This document shows, piece by piece, positions 16,479 through 28,307 of a stretch of DNA of 64,000 bases. The translations under genes were made by a program, and so were the position numbers. Position 1 is the first letter of the stretch, and each line of letters begins with the position of its first letter. Source of the DNA: Stutzerimonas kirkiae (GTDB taxonomy: Bacteria > Pseudomonadota > Gammaproteobacteria > Pseudomonadales > Pseudomonadaceae); assembly GCF_004327335.1 (NCBI RefSeq), contig NZ_QJUO01000003.1, positions 1-64,000 on the forward strand. The letters are read 5' to 3'. The notes under the pieces are model-generated. The model did not search any database. It saw only the letters and a program-made list of their open reading frames with translations, and had not been told where the DNA came from.

Positions 16479-17573
16479 ATGACCAGCAATTTCCTCAATC
16501 CCGTCACTACCCAGACCTGGAGCAACGGCCGCCATGTGGTGCGTTGTGTCAAGGTGATCCAGGAGACCTGGGACGTTCGAACCTTCTGCTTCATGGCGGA
16601 ACAGCCGTTGATGTTCTTCTTCAAGCCCGGCCAGTTCGTCACCCTGGAGCTGCAGGTCGACGGCCAGCAGGTGATGCGCTCCTACACCATCGCCAGTTCG
16701 CCGGCGGTGCCCTACAGCTTCTCCATCACCGTCAAGCGGGTGGCCGGCGGCCTGCTGTCGAACTGGCTGCACGACAATATGGCGCTGGGCCACACGCTGG
16801 CCGTGCACGGCCCGGTGGGGGCCTTCAACGCCATCGACTTTCCGGCCGACAAGGTGCTGCTGCTGTCCGGCGGGGTCGGCATCACCCCGCTGATGTCGAT
16901 GGCGCGCTGGTTCTGCGACACCAACGCCGGGGTCGACATGGTGTTCGTGCACAGCGCCCGCTCGCCGCGCGACATCATTTTCCAGCGCGAGCTGGAGAAT
17001 ATGGCGGCGCGGCTGGACAACTTCGCCTTGCACCTGATTTGCGAGAAACACGGTTTCGGCGAGGCCTGGACCGGCTACCGGGGCTATCTCAGCGCGCCGA
17101 TGCTGGAGCTGATCGCCGCGGATTTCCGCGAACGGGAAATCTTCTGCTGCGGTCCCGCGCCCTATATGCGCGCGGTCCGGCAGTTGCTGGAGAGCCGTGG
17201 CTACGACATGCAGCATTACCACGAGGAAGCCTTCGGCCCGACCCCGACCGAGGTTCGTACGGAAGCCCGCGAGCAGGCCGCCGAGGCCGCCGACGCGGAG
17301 CCCGCGGCCAGGCAGTTCGAGGTGGCGTTCCAGGCTTCCGGCAAGAGCGTGCGCATCGCCCCCGGCGAAACCGTGCATGCCGCCGCCGCCAAGCTCGGCC
17401 TGCATATTCCCAAGGCCTGCGGCATGGGCATCTGCGGCACCTGCCGGGTGCTCAAGAGCAGTGGCGAGGTTGAGATGGAACACAACGGCGGGATCACCGA
17501 GGAAGACGAGGCGGAGGGCTACATCCTGTCCTGCTGCTGCGTACCGAAAAGCGACCTGGTGATCGATTTCTGA
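16479..17573 (+). CDS. gbcB: Glycine betaine demethylase reductase GbcB
   Basis: GbcB transfers electrons from NAD(P)H to the GbcA oxygenase. The 364-residue protein has a ferredoxin-reductase layout. The flavin-binding barrel includes RSYTIASSP near 69. The nucleotide domain has LLLSGGVGITPLMSMARW near 128 and CCGPAPYMRAV near 226. A C-terminal plant-type [2Fe-2S] ferredoxin has CGMGICGTCRVL near 310 and a last Cys in SCCCVP. A glutamate/alanine-rich linker joins the two (EAREQAAEAADAEPAA). The ATG at 16479 has only a weak GAG box, but the upstream extension is unlike the family. It faces gbcA across the shared promoter region. Confidence 0.93.
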   Translation: MTSNFLNPVTTQTWSNGRHVVRCVKVIQETWDVRTFCFMAEQPLMFFFKPGQFVTLELQVDGQQVMRSYTIASSPAVPYSFSITVKRVAGGLLSNWLHDNMALGHTLAVHGPVGAFNAIDFPADKVLLLSGGVGITPLMSMARWFCDTNAGVDMVFVHSARSPRDIIFQRELENMAARLDNFALHLICEKHGFGEAWTGYRGYLSAPMLELIAADFREREIFCCGPAPYMRAVRQLLESRGYDMQHYHEEAFGPTPTEVRTEAREQAAEAADAEPAARQFEVAFQASGKSVRIAPGETVHAAAAKLGLHIPKACGMGICGTCRVLKSSGEVEMEHNGGITEEDEAEGYILSCCCVPKSDLVIDF

Positions 17574-17796
17574 AACCTTTGCCAGGGCCCCCGCCTGGGC
17601 GCTGTGGCCCGCCGTGCCTGCGTTGCCTGCCTTGGCCCGGCGCTTGCGGCGGCTTGCGGGCGATGTCGCAAACGAATCGTCGCGTGGCGTGCACAGGCAT
17701 CTTCGTGGCGCAGGGCGGACCTACCATCGCACTCAAACCGGCCATCCGGACCGGTCCAGACATGCCGGCGCACAGTGACGCGCCACAGGGGGATAC
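17574..17796. promoter_or_regulatory. Leader region before glyA
   Basis: The 223 bases between gbcB and glyA contain TGTCGCAAACGAATCGTCGC at 17664-17683, a partial echo of the GTCGCGGATGGA motif found at betaine promoters. The match is weak. The gap is long enough for a separate glyA-sox promoter. Confidence 0.3.
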
Positions 17797-19050
<1,254 letters not shown>

Positions 19051-19069
19051 CCCGTGCGAGGAATCCGCA

Positions 19070-20317
19070 ATGCAACGCTATTCAGGCTTCGCCCTGCTGA
19101 AGAACGCCTTCAGCCACCACGAGAACTGGCAGCGCCAATGGCGCAACCCGACGCCCAGGCCGGTCTACGATGTGCTCATCGTCGGCGGCGGCCTGCACGG
19201 CCTGGCTACTGCCTATTACCTGGCCAAGGAGCACGGTATCCGTAACGTGGCGGTGCTCGAGAAGGGCCACCTGGGCGGCGGTAACGCCTGCCGCAACACC
19301 ACCATCGTGCGCTCCAACTACCTGTGGGACGAGTCGGCGCAACTCTATGAGCACGCGATGAAACTGTGGGAGGGCCTGTCCCTGGACCTCAACTACAACG
19401 TGATGTTTTCCCAGCGTGGCTGCTACCACCTGTGCCATACCCTGCAGGACCTGCGCGACAACCAGCGACTGGTCAGCGCCAACCGCCTCAACGGTATCGA
19501 CAATGAATTGCTCGATGCCCGCCAGGTGGAGCAGGAGATTCCTTTCCTCAACCTCCACAACGCCCGTTACCCGGTGCTCGGCGCCAGCGTCCAGCGGCGC
19601 GCCGGCAATGCCCGCCACGATGCCGTGGCCTGGGGCTTCGCACGGGCCGCCGACGCCCTCGGCGTCGACCTGATCCAGAACACCGAGGTGACCGGCTTCC
19701 GCAAGCAGGATGGCGCGGTGATCGGTGTCGAAACCCGCAACGGTTTCATCGGCGCCAAGCGCGTCGGCATGGTGGTGGCCGGCAATAGCGGCCACCTCGC
19801 CGGCCTGGCCGGCTTCAAGCTGCCGCTGGAGTCGCACCCGTTGCAGGCGCTGGTTTCCGAACCGCTCAAGCCGGTGATCGACACCGTCATCATGTCCAAC
19901 GCCGTGCACGGCTATATCAGCCAGTCGGACAAGGGCGACCTGGTGATCGGCGCCGGTATCGACACCTGGGTCGGTTATGGCCAGCGCGGCTCCTATCCGG
20001 TGATCGAACACACCCTGCAGGCCATCGTCGAAATGTTCCCGGTGCTCTCGCGGGTGCGCATGAATCGCCAATGGGGCGGCATCGTCGACACCACCCCGGA
20101 TGCCTGCCCGATCATCGGCAGCACGCCGCTGAAGAACCTGTTCATCAACTGTGGCTGGGGTACTGGCGGCTTCAAGGCCACGCCGGGCTCGGGCAACGTG
20201 TTCGCCGCCACCCTGGCCAGGGGTGAGCCGCACCCGCTGGCCAAGCCCTTCGCCCTGGAGCGTTTCCATAGCGGCGCGCTGATCGACGAACACGGCGCCG
20301 CCGCCGTGGCCCACTGA
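19070..20317 (+). CDS. soxB: Sarcosine oxidase beta subunit SoxB
   Basis: This is the subunit where sarcosine is oxidised in the heterotetrameric enzyme. The 415-residue protein begins with the family's [20 protein letters not shown]. It has a dinucleotide-binding [14 protein letters not shown] near 37 and the DAO-type C-terminal motif [18 protein letters not shown] near 337, followed by [18 protein letters not shown] and a covalently attached FMN are known in the family. It lies 19 bases after glyA and is followed by a long hairpin before soxD. Confidence 0.95.
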   Translation: MQRYSGFALLKNAFSHHENWQRQWRNPTPRPVYDVLIVGGGLHGLATAYYLAKEHGIRNVAVLEKGHLGGGNACRNTTIVRSNYLWDESAQLYEHAMKLWEGLSLDLNYNVMFSQRGCYHLCHTLQDLRDNQRLVSANRLNGIDNELLDARQVEQEIPFLNLHNARYPVLGASVQRRAGNARHDAVAWGFARAADALGVDLIQNTEVTGFRKQDGAVIGVETRNGFIGAKRVGMVVAGNSGHLAGLAGFKLPLESHPLQALVSEPLKPVIDTVIMSNAVHGYISQSDKGDLVIGAGIDTWVGYGQRGSYPVIEHTLQAIVEMFPVLSRVRMNRQWGGIVDTTPDACPIIGSTPLKNLFINCGWGTGGFKATPGSGNVFAATLARGEPHPLAKPFALERFHSGALIDEHGAAAVAH

Positions 20318-20340
20318 ACAAGGCGGAAAGACCACCAGAG

Positions 20341-20402
20341 CGCTGCAGGCCGCAGGCTGGACGAGAGCCCGGTCGCCCCCGTCCAGCCTCCGGCCCGCAG
20401 CG
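20341..20402. repeat. 23-bp hairpin between soxB and soxD
   Basis: The arms at 20341-20363 and 20380-20402 pair at 21 of 23 positions around a 16-base loop. They contain the core GGCTGGACG/CGTCCAGCC shared with the dgcA-dgcB hairpin. It lies inside an operon that must be read through, so it is not expected to be a complete terminator. Confidence 0.75.
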
Positions 20403-20439
20403 AAACCGAGCCAGCTCAAATGCTCATCGAGGTGCCGAA

Positions 20440-20757
20440 ATGCTTCTTATCCATTGCCCGTATTGTGGCGAATCGCGCTCCGAAGAGGAGTTTCACGCCC
20501 GTGGCCAGGCGCATATCGCCCGCCCCCTGGATCCCGAGGCCTGCTCCGACCGGGAGTGGGGCGAATATATGTGGTTCCGTGACAACACCCGTGGCGTGCA
20601 CCGTGAACTGTGGGTGCACGCCGCCGGCTGCCGCAAATACTTCAACGTCGCCCGTCATACGGTGACTTACGAGATCCTCGAAACCTACCCGATCGGCCGC
20701 CCATCGCGACTGGCCGCTGACGAACAGGCCGCCGCGCAGCAAGGAGAAACCGCATGA
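20440..20757 (+). CDS. soxD: Sarcosine oxidase delta subunit SoxD
   Basis: SoxD is the small zinc-binding subunit of heterotetrameric sarcosine oxidase. The 105-residue protein has C6 and C9 in HCPYCGESRSEEEF and H60/C64 in WVHAAGCRKYFN, suitable zinc ligands. WFRDNTRGVHRELW is the family centre. The ATG at 20440 follows GAGGTG; another ATG 20 bases upstream is out of frame with the family protein. Its stop overlaps the soxA start as ATGA. Confidence 0.93.
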   Translation: MLLIHCPYCGESRSEEEFHARGQAHIARPLDPEACSDREWGEYMWFRDNTRGVHRELWVHAAGCRKYFNVARHTVTYEILETYPIGRPSRLAADEQAAAQQGETA

Positions 20758-23700
20758 GCCAGGGCAAGCGCCTCGCCCAGGGAGGCCGCATCGACCGCGG
20801 CCAGCCACTGAGCTTCACCTTCAACGGCAAGCGCTACCAGGGCTATGCCGGGGATAGCCTGGCCTCGGCCCTGCTGGCCAACGGCATCGACGTGGTCGGT
20901 CGCAGCTTCAAGTATTCGCGCCCGCGTGGCCTGGTCGCCGCTGGCGCCGAAGAGCCGAACGCGATCCTCCAGCTCGGCTCCCGCGAAGAGACCCAGGTGC
21001 CGAATATCCGCGCCACCCAGCAGGCACTGTACGAAGGCTTGGTCGCCCGCAGCAGCAACGGCTGGCCGAACGTCGACAGCGATATCATGGGGGTGCTCGG
21101 CAAGTTCGCCGGCAAGCTGATGCCGCCGGGCTTCTACAACAAGACCTTCATGTACCCGGCCTCCATGTGGATGAGCTACGAGAAGGTCATCCGCAAGGCC
21201 GCGGGCCTGGGGCGGGCGCCCACCGCCACCGACCCCGATCGCTACGACCTGGTCAACCGCCACTGCGACGTGCTGGTGGTCGGCGCCGGCCCCGCCGGCC
21301 TGGCCGCCGCGTTGTCGGCGGCGCGCAGTGGCGCGCGGGTGATCGTCGCCGACGAGCAGGAGGCGTTCGGCGGCAGCCTGCTGGATTGCCGCGAGACCCT
21401 CGATGGTCGTCCGGCGATGGCTTGGGTCGAAGCGGCGCTGGGCGAACTGCGTGGCTGCGAGGAGGTGCTGCTGCTGCCACGGGCCACCGTCAACGGCTAC
21501 CACGACCAGAACTTCCTGACCATTCATGAACGCCGTACCGACCACCTTGGTGAAGCCGCCCCGGCCGGCCAGGTGCGCCAGCGCCTGCACCGGGTGCGCG
21601 CCGGCCGGGTGGTGCTGGCCTGCGGCGCCCATGAGCGGCCGCTGGTCTACGCCAACAACGATGTGCCCGGCAATCTGCTGGCCGGGGCGGTTTCCTGTTA
21701 TCTGCGGCGCTACGGCGTGGCAGCGGGCCAGCGCCTGCTGCTGTCGACCAACAATGACTACGCCTACCGGACCGCCCTCGACTGGCTGGACGCCGGTCTC
21801 GAAGTGGTCGCTGTCGCCGATGCCCGGCCCGATCCACATGGCACCTGGGTCGAGGCGGTGCGTGCGCGCGGCGTGAACGTGCTCGGCGGCAGCGCGGTGA
21901 TCGAGGCGCGTGGCGGCAAGTGCGTCGAGGCTGGCATGGTGGCCGCCATCGATGTCGCCGGCCATCGTGTACTCAGTGCCGGCCAGTGGCTGGACTGCGA
22001 CCTGATCGCCACCTCCGGCGGCTACAGCCCGGTGGTCCACCTGGCCTCGCACCTCGGTGGCCGGCCGCTGTGGCGCGACGATATCCAGGGTTTCGTGCCC
22101 GGCGACAGCGTCGGTATCCAGCGCCGCGTCTGCGCCGGTGCGGTGCATGGTGTATTCAGCCTTGGCGACGTGCTCGCCGACGGCTTCGAGGCCGGTGCCA
22201 GGGCGGCCGCCGATGTCGGCTTCATGGCCCCGCCGGCCAGTGTGCCGGTCACCAGCCGGGTGATCGAAGAGCCATTGCTCGGGTTGTTCCTGGTGCCGCA
22301 CCACAAGCCGGTGTCACAGGCGCCCAAGCAGTTCGTCGACCTGCAGAACGACGTTACCGCGGCGGCCATCGAACTGGCCTGCCGCGAAGGTTTCGAGGCC
22401 ATCGAGCACGTCAAGCGCTACACCGCGATGGGCTTCGGCACCGACCAGGGCAAACTCGGCAACATCAACGGCATGGCCATCGCCGCGCGTGTCCAGGGCA
22501 AGCGCATTGCCGAAGTCGGCACCACCATGTTCCGCCCCAACTACACGCCGGTGAGCTTCGGCGCCGTGGCCGGTCGCCATTGCGGCGAACTGTTCGAGCC
22601 GGTGCGCACCACCGCCCTGCATGCCTGGCATGAGCGCAATGGCGCGCTGTTCGAGGACGTTGGCCAGTGGAAGCGCCCCTGGTACTACCCGCGCCAGGGG
22701 GAGGACATGCACGCCGCGGTGGCGCGCGAATGCCGCGCGGTGCGCGAGGCGGTGGGCCTGCTGGATGCCACCACCCTGGGCAAGATCGACATTCAGGGTG
22801 CGGATGCCCGCGAGTTCCTCAACCGCGTCTACACCAACGCCTGGACCAGGCTGGACGTGGGCAAGGCGCGCTACGGGCTGATGTGCAAGGAAGACGGCAT
22901 GGTCTTCGACGACGGCGTCACCGCCTGCCTGGCCGACAACCACTTCCTGATGACCACCACCACCGGCGGCGCGGCGCGGGTGCTGGAGTGGCTGGAGCTG
23001 TACCACCAGACCGAGTGGCCGGAACTGAAGGTGTACTTCACCTCGGTCACCGACCACTGGGCGACCATGACCCTGTCCGGCCCCAATAGCCGCAAGCTGC
23101 TGGGCGAATTGACCGACCTCGACCTAGGCCGCGAGGCTTTCCCGTTCATGAGCTGGAAGGAGGGCGAGGTCGCCGGAGTGCCGGCGCGGGTGTTCCGCAT
23201 CTCCTTCACCGGCGAATTGTCCTACGAGATCAACGTCCAGGCCGACTATGCCCTGGCGGTATGGAAGCGCCTGCTGGAGATTGGCGCCCAGTATGGCCTG
23301 ACCCCCTACGGTACCGAGACCATGCACCTGTTGCGCGCCGAGAAGGGCTTCATCATCGTCGGCCAGGACACCGATGCCACGGTCACCCCGTTCGACCTCA
23401 ACATGGGCTGGGCGGTGGGCAAGAGCAAGCCATTCTCCTGGATCGGCTGGCGCGGCATGAACCGCGAGGACTGCGTGCGGGAAGGGCGCAAGCAACTGGT
23501 CGGGCTCAAGCCGCTGGACCCCCGCGAGGTGCTGCCGGAAGGCGCGCAACTGGTCGACGACCCTGGCCATCCGCTGCCGGTGCCGATGGTCGGCCACGTC
23601 ACTTCCAGCTACATGAGCGCCACCCTCGGCCATGGTTTCGCCATGGCGCTGGTGAAGAATGGCCTCGCACGCATCGGCGAGAAAGTCTATGCGCCACTGG

Positions 23701-23780
23701 AGAACGGGCGTTGCATCGTCGCGGAAATCGTCGGGTCGGTGTTCTACGATCCGCAGGGCGAGCGGCAGAACCTGGAATGA
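20754..23780 (+). CDS. soxA: Sarcosine oxidase alpha subunit SoxA
   Basis: The alpha subunit binds NAD and, through its C-terminal T-protein-like domain, handles the one-carbon unit with tetrahydrofolate. The 1008-residue protein has three parts. An N-terminal ferredoxin-like fold comes first (SFTFNGKRYQGYAGDSLASAL near 20). A dinucleotide-binding domain follows (DVLVVGAGPAGLAAALSAAR near 172). From about residue 610 there is an aminomethyltransferase/GCV_T domain, including VGLLDATTLGKIDIQGADA and TLSGPNSRKLLGELTD. It overlaps soxD by four bases. A perfect 8-bp hairpin lies just after its stop. Confidence 0.95.
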   Translation: MSQGKRLAQGGRIDRGQPLSFTFNGKRYQGYAGDSLASALLANGIDVVGRSFKYSRPRGLVAAGAEEPNAILQLGSREETQVPNIRATQQALYEGLVARSSNGWPNVDSDIMGVLGKFAGKLMPPGFYNKTFMYPASMWMSYEKVIRKAAGLGRAPTATDPDRYDLVNRHCDVLVVGAGPAGLAAALSAARSGARVIVADEQEAFGGSLLDCRETLDGRPAMAWVEAALGELRGCEEVLLLPRATVNGYHDQNFLTIHERRTDHLGEAAPAGQVRQRLHRVRAGRVVLACGAHERPLVYANNDVPGNLLAGAVSCYLRRYGVAAGQRLLLSTNNDYAYRTALDWLDAGLEVVAVADARPDPHGTWVEAVRARGVNVLGGSAVIEARGGKCVEAGMVAAIDVAGHRVLSAGQWLDCDLIATSGGYSPVVHLASHLGGRPLWRDDIQGFVPGDSVGIQRRVCAGAVHGVFSLGDVLADGFEAGARAAADVGFMAPPASVPVTSRVIEEPLLGLFLVPHHKPVSQAPKQFVDLQNDVTAAAIELACREGFEAIEHVKRYTAMGFGTDQGKLGNINGMAIAARVQGKRIAEVGTTMFRPNYTPVSFGAVAGRHCGELFEPVRTTALHAWHERNGALFEDVGQWKRPWYYPRQGEDMHAAVARECRAVREAVGLLDATTLGKIDIQGADAREFLNRVYTNAWTRLDVGKARYGLMCKEDGMVFDDGVTACLADNHFLMTTTTGGAARVLEWLELYHQTEWPELKVYFTSVTDHWATMTLSGPNSRKLLGELTDLDLGREAFPFMSWKEGEVAGVPARVFRISFTGELSYEINVQADYALAVWKRLLEIGAQYGLTPYGTETMHLLRAEKGFIIVGQDTDATVTPFDLNMGWAVGKSKPFSWIGWRGMNREDCVREGRKQLVGLKPLDPREVLPEGAQLVDDPGHPLPVPMVGHVTSSYMSATLGHGFAMALVKNGLARIGEKVYAPLENGRCIVAEIVGSVFYDPQGERQNLE

Positions 23781-23786
23781 GGCGGC

Positions 23787-23805
23787 GGGCCGGCGACGCC
23801 GGCCC
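23787..23805. repeat. Hairpin between soxA and soxG
   Basis: GGGCCGGC and GCCGGCCC form a perfect 8-bp stem around GAC, seven bases after the soxA stop and 53 bases before the soxG start. No T-run follows. It may set the soxA/soxG mRNA ratio or only stabilise the upstream message. Confidence 0.5.
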
Positions 23806-23858
23806 CTGGAATGGCTTATCGCCGGAGGCGCCATGTGCCTTCGGTCGGGGAAAACGAC

Positions 23859-24488
23859 ATGAGCACTGTAAATGTTTACCTGCAACGCCCGAATGCTTCC
23901 ATCGCGGGCGAACCCCCGCTGCAACGCGCCGGCCTGCTGGCCGGACCTGGCCCGGCCACGGCCGGGGTGATCCTGCGCGAGCGTGGCCTGCTCGGCCATC
24001 TGCTGCTGCGCGGCGACGCCAGCGACGACGCTTTCGCCAGCGCGCTGAACGAGGTGCTCGGGGTGGAACTGCCGGGCGCCCTGACGGTGGTGGCCGAGGG
24101 CGAGCTGTCCCTGCAATGGCTGGCACCGGATGAATGGCTGCTGATCGTTCCTGGCGGCGAGGAGCTGGCCTATGAGCGGCGCCTGCGTGCGGCCCTGGGG
24201 GCCGATCTGCACTACTCCGTGGTCAACGTCAGCGGCGGTCAGACCCTGCTCGAACTGTCCGGCCCGCACGTCCGCGACCTGTTGATGAAATCCACTCCCT
24301 ACGATGTCCATCCACGCAACTTCCCGCCGGGCAAGGCCGTCGGCAGTGTGTTCGCCAAGTCCCAGTGCCTGATCCGCCGCACCGGGGAAGACACCTGGGA
24401 ACTGCTGATCCGCCGCAGTTTCAGCGACTACTTCAGCCTCTGGCTGCGCGATGCCGCGGCGGAGTATGGCCTGTGGGTGCGCGCCTGA
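23859..24488 (+). CDS. soxG: Sarcosine oxidase gamma subunit SoxG
   Basis: This 209-residue subunit completes the heterotetramer and resembles the T-protein-like family. It begins MSTVNVYLQRPNASIAGE. The centre has SLQWLAPDEWLLIVPGG near 87 and the family's VNVSGGQTLLELSGPHVRDLL near 123. The C-terminus has LIRRTGEDTWELLIRRSFSDYF. The ATG at 23859 follows CGGGGA; an in-frame ATG 48 bases earlier is less likely. It ends the glyA-soxBDAG operon. The purU and formaldehyde dehydrogenase genes that often follow in Pseudomonas are absent; a gacS-like gene converges instead. Confidence 0.92.
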   Translation: MSTVNVYLQRPNASIAGEPPLQRAGLLAGPGPATAGVILRERGLLGHLLLRGDASDDAFASALNEVLGVELPGALTVVAEGELSLQWLAPDEWLLIVPGGEELAYERRLRAALGADLHYSVVNVSGGQTLLELSGPHVRDLLMKSTPYDVHPRNFPPGKAVGSVFAKSQCLIRRTGEDTWELLIRRSFSDYFSLWLRDAAAEYGLWVRA

Positions 24489-24580
24489 GCGTTGCGGCAA
24501 CGATGGAGTGGCCCGGTGGGTAATCGCGCCCCTGTGTCGGGTGTTCCGCACGTACCTGGGCGATTGGCGTGGTCGGCTCC

Positions 24581-24597
24581 GGTGCGCATGGCGCACC
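24581..24597. repeat. Intergenic repeat, block E palindrome
   Basis: GGTGCGC and GCGCACC pair around ATG. The upstream GCACGTACCTGGGCGATTGG is also matched before the same palindrome on the minus strand at 29381-29430. It lies in the 185-base gap between soxG and gacS and could also act as a weak bidirectional terminator. Confidence 0.6.
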
Positions 24598-24673
24598 CTG
24601 CGCCAAGGCCCCCGGACATTCGTTCACCAATGGTGCATGCGGCATCGCGGCAGGGGTGGCGCCAGGCTCTGCT

Positions 24674-27436
24674 TCAGCCTGTTCGATCCTGCTGCCTGGT
24701 AGCCTGCAACAGCCGCACGATGGCGGCATCGAGTTCGTCCAGGGCTATTTCCGCGCTGTAGTGCTCCTGCTTGAGCAGGATTTCGCTGCGCTGGCAGGCG
24801 TTGCGCAATTGCGGGACGCCACTGTAGCGGGTGGCGCCATGCAGGCGATGCACCCGCTCCAGCAATGCCTGCCTGTCGTTCGTGTCACGGGCCTGGCGAA
24901 TGGCCTGGCGTTCGTCTTCGAGCGATTCCAGCAGCATGTCCAGCATCTCGGCCGCCAGTTCCGGCTTGCCCGCCGCCAGGCGCAGGCCTTCTTCGTGATC
25001 CAGCACCTTCGCTTCGTTTTTCACCAGCGGCGTATCGACCCCTTGTTTGCCGCCCTGCGGGCGCAGGTTGAGGCCGGTCCACTTGAGGACGATCTGCTCC
25101 AGTTGGCGTTCGCTGATCGGCTTGGTCAGGTAGTCGTCCAGGCCGCTCTGCAGCAGCGAGCGCTTTTCACTGGCCATGGCGTGGGCGGTCAGCGCCACGA
25201 TCGGTGTGGTGCGGGCGCCGCTGCTTTGCTCCCACTGGCGTATGGCCTCGGTGGTCTGGCGGCCATCCATGCCCGGCATCTGTATGTCCATCAGTACCAT
25301 GTCGAAGGTTTGCTGGCTGATGGTCTCGAGGGCCTTGCGACCGCTATCCACGGCTACCACTTGCGCGCCCATATCCCGCAGCAGGGTTTCCACCAGCATC
25401 AGGTTGGCCGGGTTGTCGTCGACACACAGCAGGCGTGCCGGATGGCTGTCGCTGGCCGGCGCGGTGCCGCTGGTGATCTGTTGCGGGCAGCAGAACTCCA
25501 GCAATGCCTGCTGCAGCTTGCGGGTGGCGGTGGGTTTGCTTTGCAACTGGAGACCGGCATGGGGCTCCGGGAGTATCTCGTGATAGCGCGCCTGCTCGGT
25601 GGTCGGGCAGAGCACGATGCACTTGCAGCCGAGGTCGATGATTTCCTGCAGCTTCTGGTAGAGGCGGTGGGGCGTGCCATCCTGTTGCGTGATGCCCAGG
25701 ATGGCAATGCCGATGCGTTGCCCGGGTTCCGCGCTGCTCAGGTCCTGGCGCAGTTGTTCCAGGTTGTCGTATGCCGTCACCTGCAAACCACAGCTCTCGA
25801 GCTGGTGCTGCAAGGCCTGGCGAGTCAGCGGGTGTGCCTCGAACAGGGCCACGCGGCGTCCGAGCAGCGCCATGTGCGGCAGGTCCTCGATGTCGTCGCG
25901 CGCTTTCGGCAATTTCAGCCTGATCCAGAATTCGGAGCCTTCCTCGAGAATGCTGTCGACGCCGATCTCGCCGCCCATCTGCTCGATCAACCGGCGTGAA
26001 ATGACCAGGCCGAGGCCAGTGCCGCCAGGTTGGCGGGACAGCGAGTTGTCCGCCTGGCTGAAGGCCTGGAACAGGGCGCGTATGTCCTGCTCGGTGAGGC
26101 CGATGCCGGTGTCCTGGACACTGATGCGCAACTGGGGACATTCGCTGTCCTCCTCCTCGAGCATGGCGCGCACGGTGATGCAGCCCTGGCTGGTGAACTT
26201 GATGGCATTGCTGACCAGGTTGGTCAGTACCTGGCGCAGCCGCAGCGGGTCGCCGATCAGCGACAGCGGCGTATCCCGATAGACCAGGCTGACCAGCTCC
26301 AGGTGTTTCTCGTGGGCGGAGGGCGCGAGAATGGTCAGGGTGTCCTCGATCAGGTCGCGCAGGTTGAAGGGGATGTTCTCCAGTACCAGTTTGCCGGCCT
26401 CGATCTTCGAGAAGTCGAGGATTTCATTGATGATCGCCAGCAGGTTGTCGGCGGATTTCTCTATGGTGCCGAGATAATCCTGCTGGCGTGGCGTGAGGTC
26501 GCTTTTCTGCAGCAAGTGGGTGAAGCCGAGGATGCCGTTGAGCGGCGTGCGAATTTCATGGCTCATGTTGGCGAGGAACTCCGACTTGATGCGGCTCGCC
26601 TCCAGCGCCTCCTTGCGCGCCATATCCAGCTCGATGTTCTGGATCTCGATGGTCTCCAGGTTCTGCTGCACGTCCTCGGTGGCCTGGTCGATGCTTTGCT
26701 GCAGTTCTTCCCGTGCGCTGAGCAGGGCCTCGGCCATGCGATTGATGCCCGAGGCGAGTTCGTCCATCTCATGCCCACCGAGGGCCGGCAGGCGGGTTTC
26801 CAGGTGTCCTTCCTTGAGCTGGGCGACCGTATGCTTGATGCGTTGCAGTGGCAGGCTGATGCTGCGGCCCATGCGCAGGGCGAACAGGGCCGTGATCACC
26901 AGGCCGGCGCCGATCAGCAGCAGGCTGGTGAACAGGCTGCGGTAGCCGCGTACCAGGGTGGCATGGTGCGACAGTTCCAGGTCCAGCCAGCCGATCAGGC
27001 GCACATCGTCGCCGCGCAGATCGTCCTCCAGATGCAGGTGGCGGGCCTGGACCGGCATCAGGATACGTGTGGTGTCGAGGCTGCTGACATGGGTCAGGTC
27101 CTGCGGGTCGCTGGGCGGCGGCGGCGTGAGCATACTGGGGCCGGCATGGAGCTTCAGTGTGCGCTCGGGATCGAGGATCGCCACCGCCCTGACATCGGGG
27201 TGATCCAGCATCTGGTTGAGGATGCGCTGCAACCGCCAGTCCTGCCCTTGGGCGATAGGGGAGGCGACCAGGGGCGCCAGTTGCCTGGCGATCAACTGGC
27301 CGCGTTCGTCGAGTTGCTGGTGCATCTGCGCAAGCTGCGACCAGGAAAAATAACCGCCCAGGGCAATGGCCAGCAGGCTCCCAGGCAGTAGTGTCAGGAC
27401 CAGCAGGCGGGTTCTGATTCCCAGATCTTTGAACAC
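24674..27436 (-). CDS. gacS: GacS-type hybrid sensor kinase (BarA family)
   Basis: GacS phosphorylates GacA, which drives rsm small RNAs and so controls secondary metabolism and virulence traits. The 920-residue inner-membrane protein has a membrane span near 9-30, a periplasmic part and a second span near 168-188, then HAMP. The kinase domain has H293 in [11 protein letters not shown] and ATPase boxes including DTGIGL and GGTGLGL. It ends with a receiver ([12 protein letters not shown] near 717) and an HPt domain ([12 protein letters not shown] near 865). The GTG at 27436 follows GGGGGAGA and gives [10 protein letters not shown], the Pseudomonas GacS start. Linkage to cysM-rlmD-relA-mazG, with an insertion between, supports GacS. 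Confidence 0.93.
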   Translation of the reverse strand: MFKDLGIRTRLLVLTLLPGSLLAIALGGYFSWSQLAQMHQQLDERGQLIARQLAPLVASPIAQGQDWRLQRILNQMLDHPDVRAVAILDPERTLKLHAGPSMLTPPPPSDPQDLTHVSSLDTTRILMPVQARHLHLEDDLRGDDVRLIGWLDLELSHHATLVRGYRSLFTSLLLIGAGLVITALFALRMGRSISLPLQRIKHTVAQLKEGHLETRLPALGGHEMDELASGINRMAEALLSAREELQQSIDQATEDVQQNLETIEIQNIELDMARKEALEASRIKSEFLANMSHEIRTPLNGILGFTHLLQKSDLTPRQQDYLGTIEKSADNLLAIINEILDFSKIEAGKLVLENIPFNLRDLIEDTLTILAPSAHEKHLELVSLVYRDTPLSLIGDPLRLRQVLTNLVSNAIKFTSQGCITVRAMLEEEDSECPQLRISVQDTGIGLTEQDIRALFQAFSQADNSLSRQPGGTGLGLVISRRLIEQMGGEIGVDSILEEGSEFWIRLKLPKARDDIEDLPHMALLGRRVALFEAHPLTRQALQHQLESCGLQVTAYDNLEQLRQDLSSAEPGQRIGIAILGITQQDGTPHRLYQKLQEIIDLGCKCIVLCPTTEQARYHEILPEPHAGLQLQSKPTATRKLQQALLEFCCPQQITSGTAPASDSHPARLLCVDDNPANLMLVETLLRDMGAQVVAVDSGRKALETISQQTFDMVLMDIQMPGMDGRQTTEAIRQWEQSSGARTTPIVALTAHAMASEKRSLLQSGLDDYLTKPISERQLEQIVLKWTGLNLRPQGGKQGVDTPLVKNEAKVLDHEEGLRLAAGKPELAAEMLDMLLESLEDERQAIRQARDTNDRQALLERVHRLHGATRYSGVPQLRNACQRSEILLKQEHYSAEIALDELDAAIVRLLQATRQQDRTG

Positions 27437-27520
27437 GTTCCATCTCCCCCGGCCTGGCACGCCGCAGACTTCGAGCCGACTCCAAGTGTAGCGGCTCGCT
27501 GTGGCGATTGGGGCAATATT

Positions 27521-27607
27521 GGCAACAGACCCAGGGCAATCGCACAGGGACGATGAGCCCGAGGCCGCGCTTTACGATCCTGAAGCCAGACACACTATTG
27601 CCAATCC
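27521..27607 (-). repeat. Intergenic repeat, block A with block D tail
   Basis: The minus strand opens GATTGGCAATAGTGTGTCTG and runs through GGCTTCAGGATCGTAAAGCG and CTCGGGCTCATCGTCCC. The plus strand at 27521-27533 carries GGCAACAGACCCA, the block D tail. It fills the upstream region of gacS. The 244-base gap to the next gene holds no other feature I can support. Confidence 0.7.
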
Positions 27608-27680
27608 GCTCCGCGGCGAGGCGGCGCACGATTACCCGGCTTCCATGGCCATTGAGCGGGAAGCAGCCCTGGCCGGGCGG

Positions 27681-28307
27681 TCAGTCCAGGCCGCGGATAT
27701 CCTTGTCCTGGAAGCTGGGCAGCCGCCAATGGAAGGCCACGGCCAGTACACGGAACAGGAAGCCGCTGCCCAGTGCGAGCAGCGAAGCGCTGTTGCTGCC
27801 GATGCCCGCATGCAGCAAGGCCACGTACAGCAGGCCGGTGAACAGGGCGACGGTGGCATAGAGTTCGCGCTGCAGCACCATCGGCACCTGGGTGCAGAGC
27901 ATGTCGCGCAGCAGGCCGCCGAAAATGCCGGTGATGACGCCGGCCAGGACCACGATCGACGGGTGTGAGCCCATGCTCATGGCGACATCGCAGCCGATCA
28001 CGGTGAATGCCACCAGGCCCAGGCCATCGACCAGCAGGAAGACCATCCGCAGGTGGTGCAGGTGGCGGGCGATGAAGCCGGTGACGATGGCGGCGCCGAT
28101 GGTGAAGGTCAGGTACTCGGGGTTGGCTATCCAGCCGACCGGGTAGTGTCCCAGCAGGATATCCCGTGCGGTGCCGCCACCCAGCGCGGTGACGCTGCCC
28201 AGCAGGCAGATGCCGAACAGGTCCATGCCCTTGCGCATGCCCATGATGGCGCCGGACATGGCTTCGGCGGTGATCGCGATCAGGTAGATGGTATGCAGTA
28301 GCGTCAC
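27681..28307 (-). CDS. TRIC/UPF0126 family cation channel-like protein
   Basis: This 208-residue inner-membrane protein has about seven hydrophobic segments and the two repeated glycine-rich motifs of the family. One is ALGGGTARDILLGHYPVGWI near 40-60, the other VITGIFGGLLRDMLCTQVPM near 125-145. Prokaryotic TRIC homologues (YicG/YadS type) are monovalent cation channels; the in vivo role is poorly known. I choose GTG 28307 because GGAGA lies seven bases upstream; a GTG 12 bases earlier has no such site. It is divergent from the ArgP-like gene. Confidence 0.85.
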   Translation of the reverse strand: MTLLHTIYLIAITAEAMSGAIMGMRKGMDLFGICLLGSVTALGGGTARDILLGHYPVGWIANPEYLTFTIGAAIVTGFIARHLHHLRMVFLLVDGLGLVAFTVIGCDVAMSMGSHPSIVVLAGVITGIFGGLLRDMLCTQVPMVLQRELYATVALFTGLLYVALLHAGIGSNSASLLALGSGFLFRVLAVAFHWRLPSFQDKDIRGLD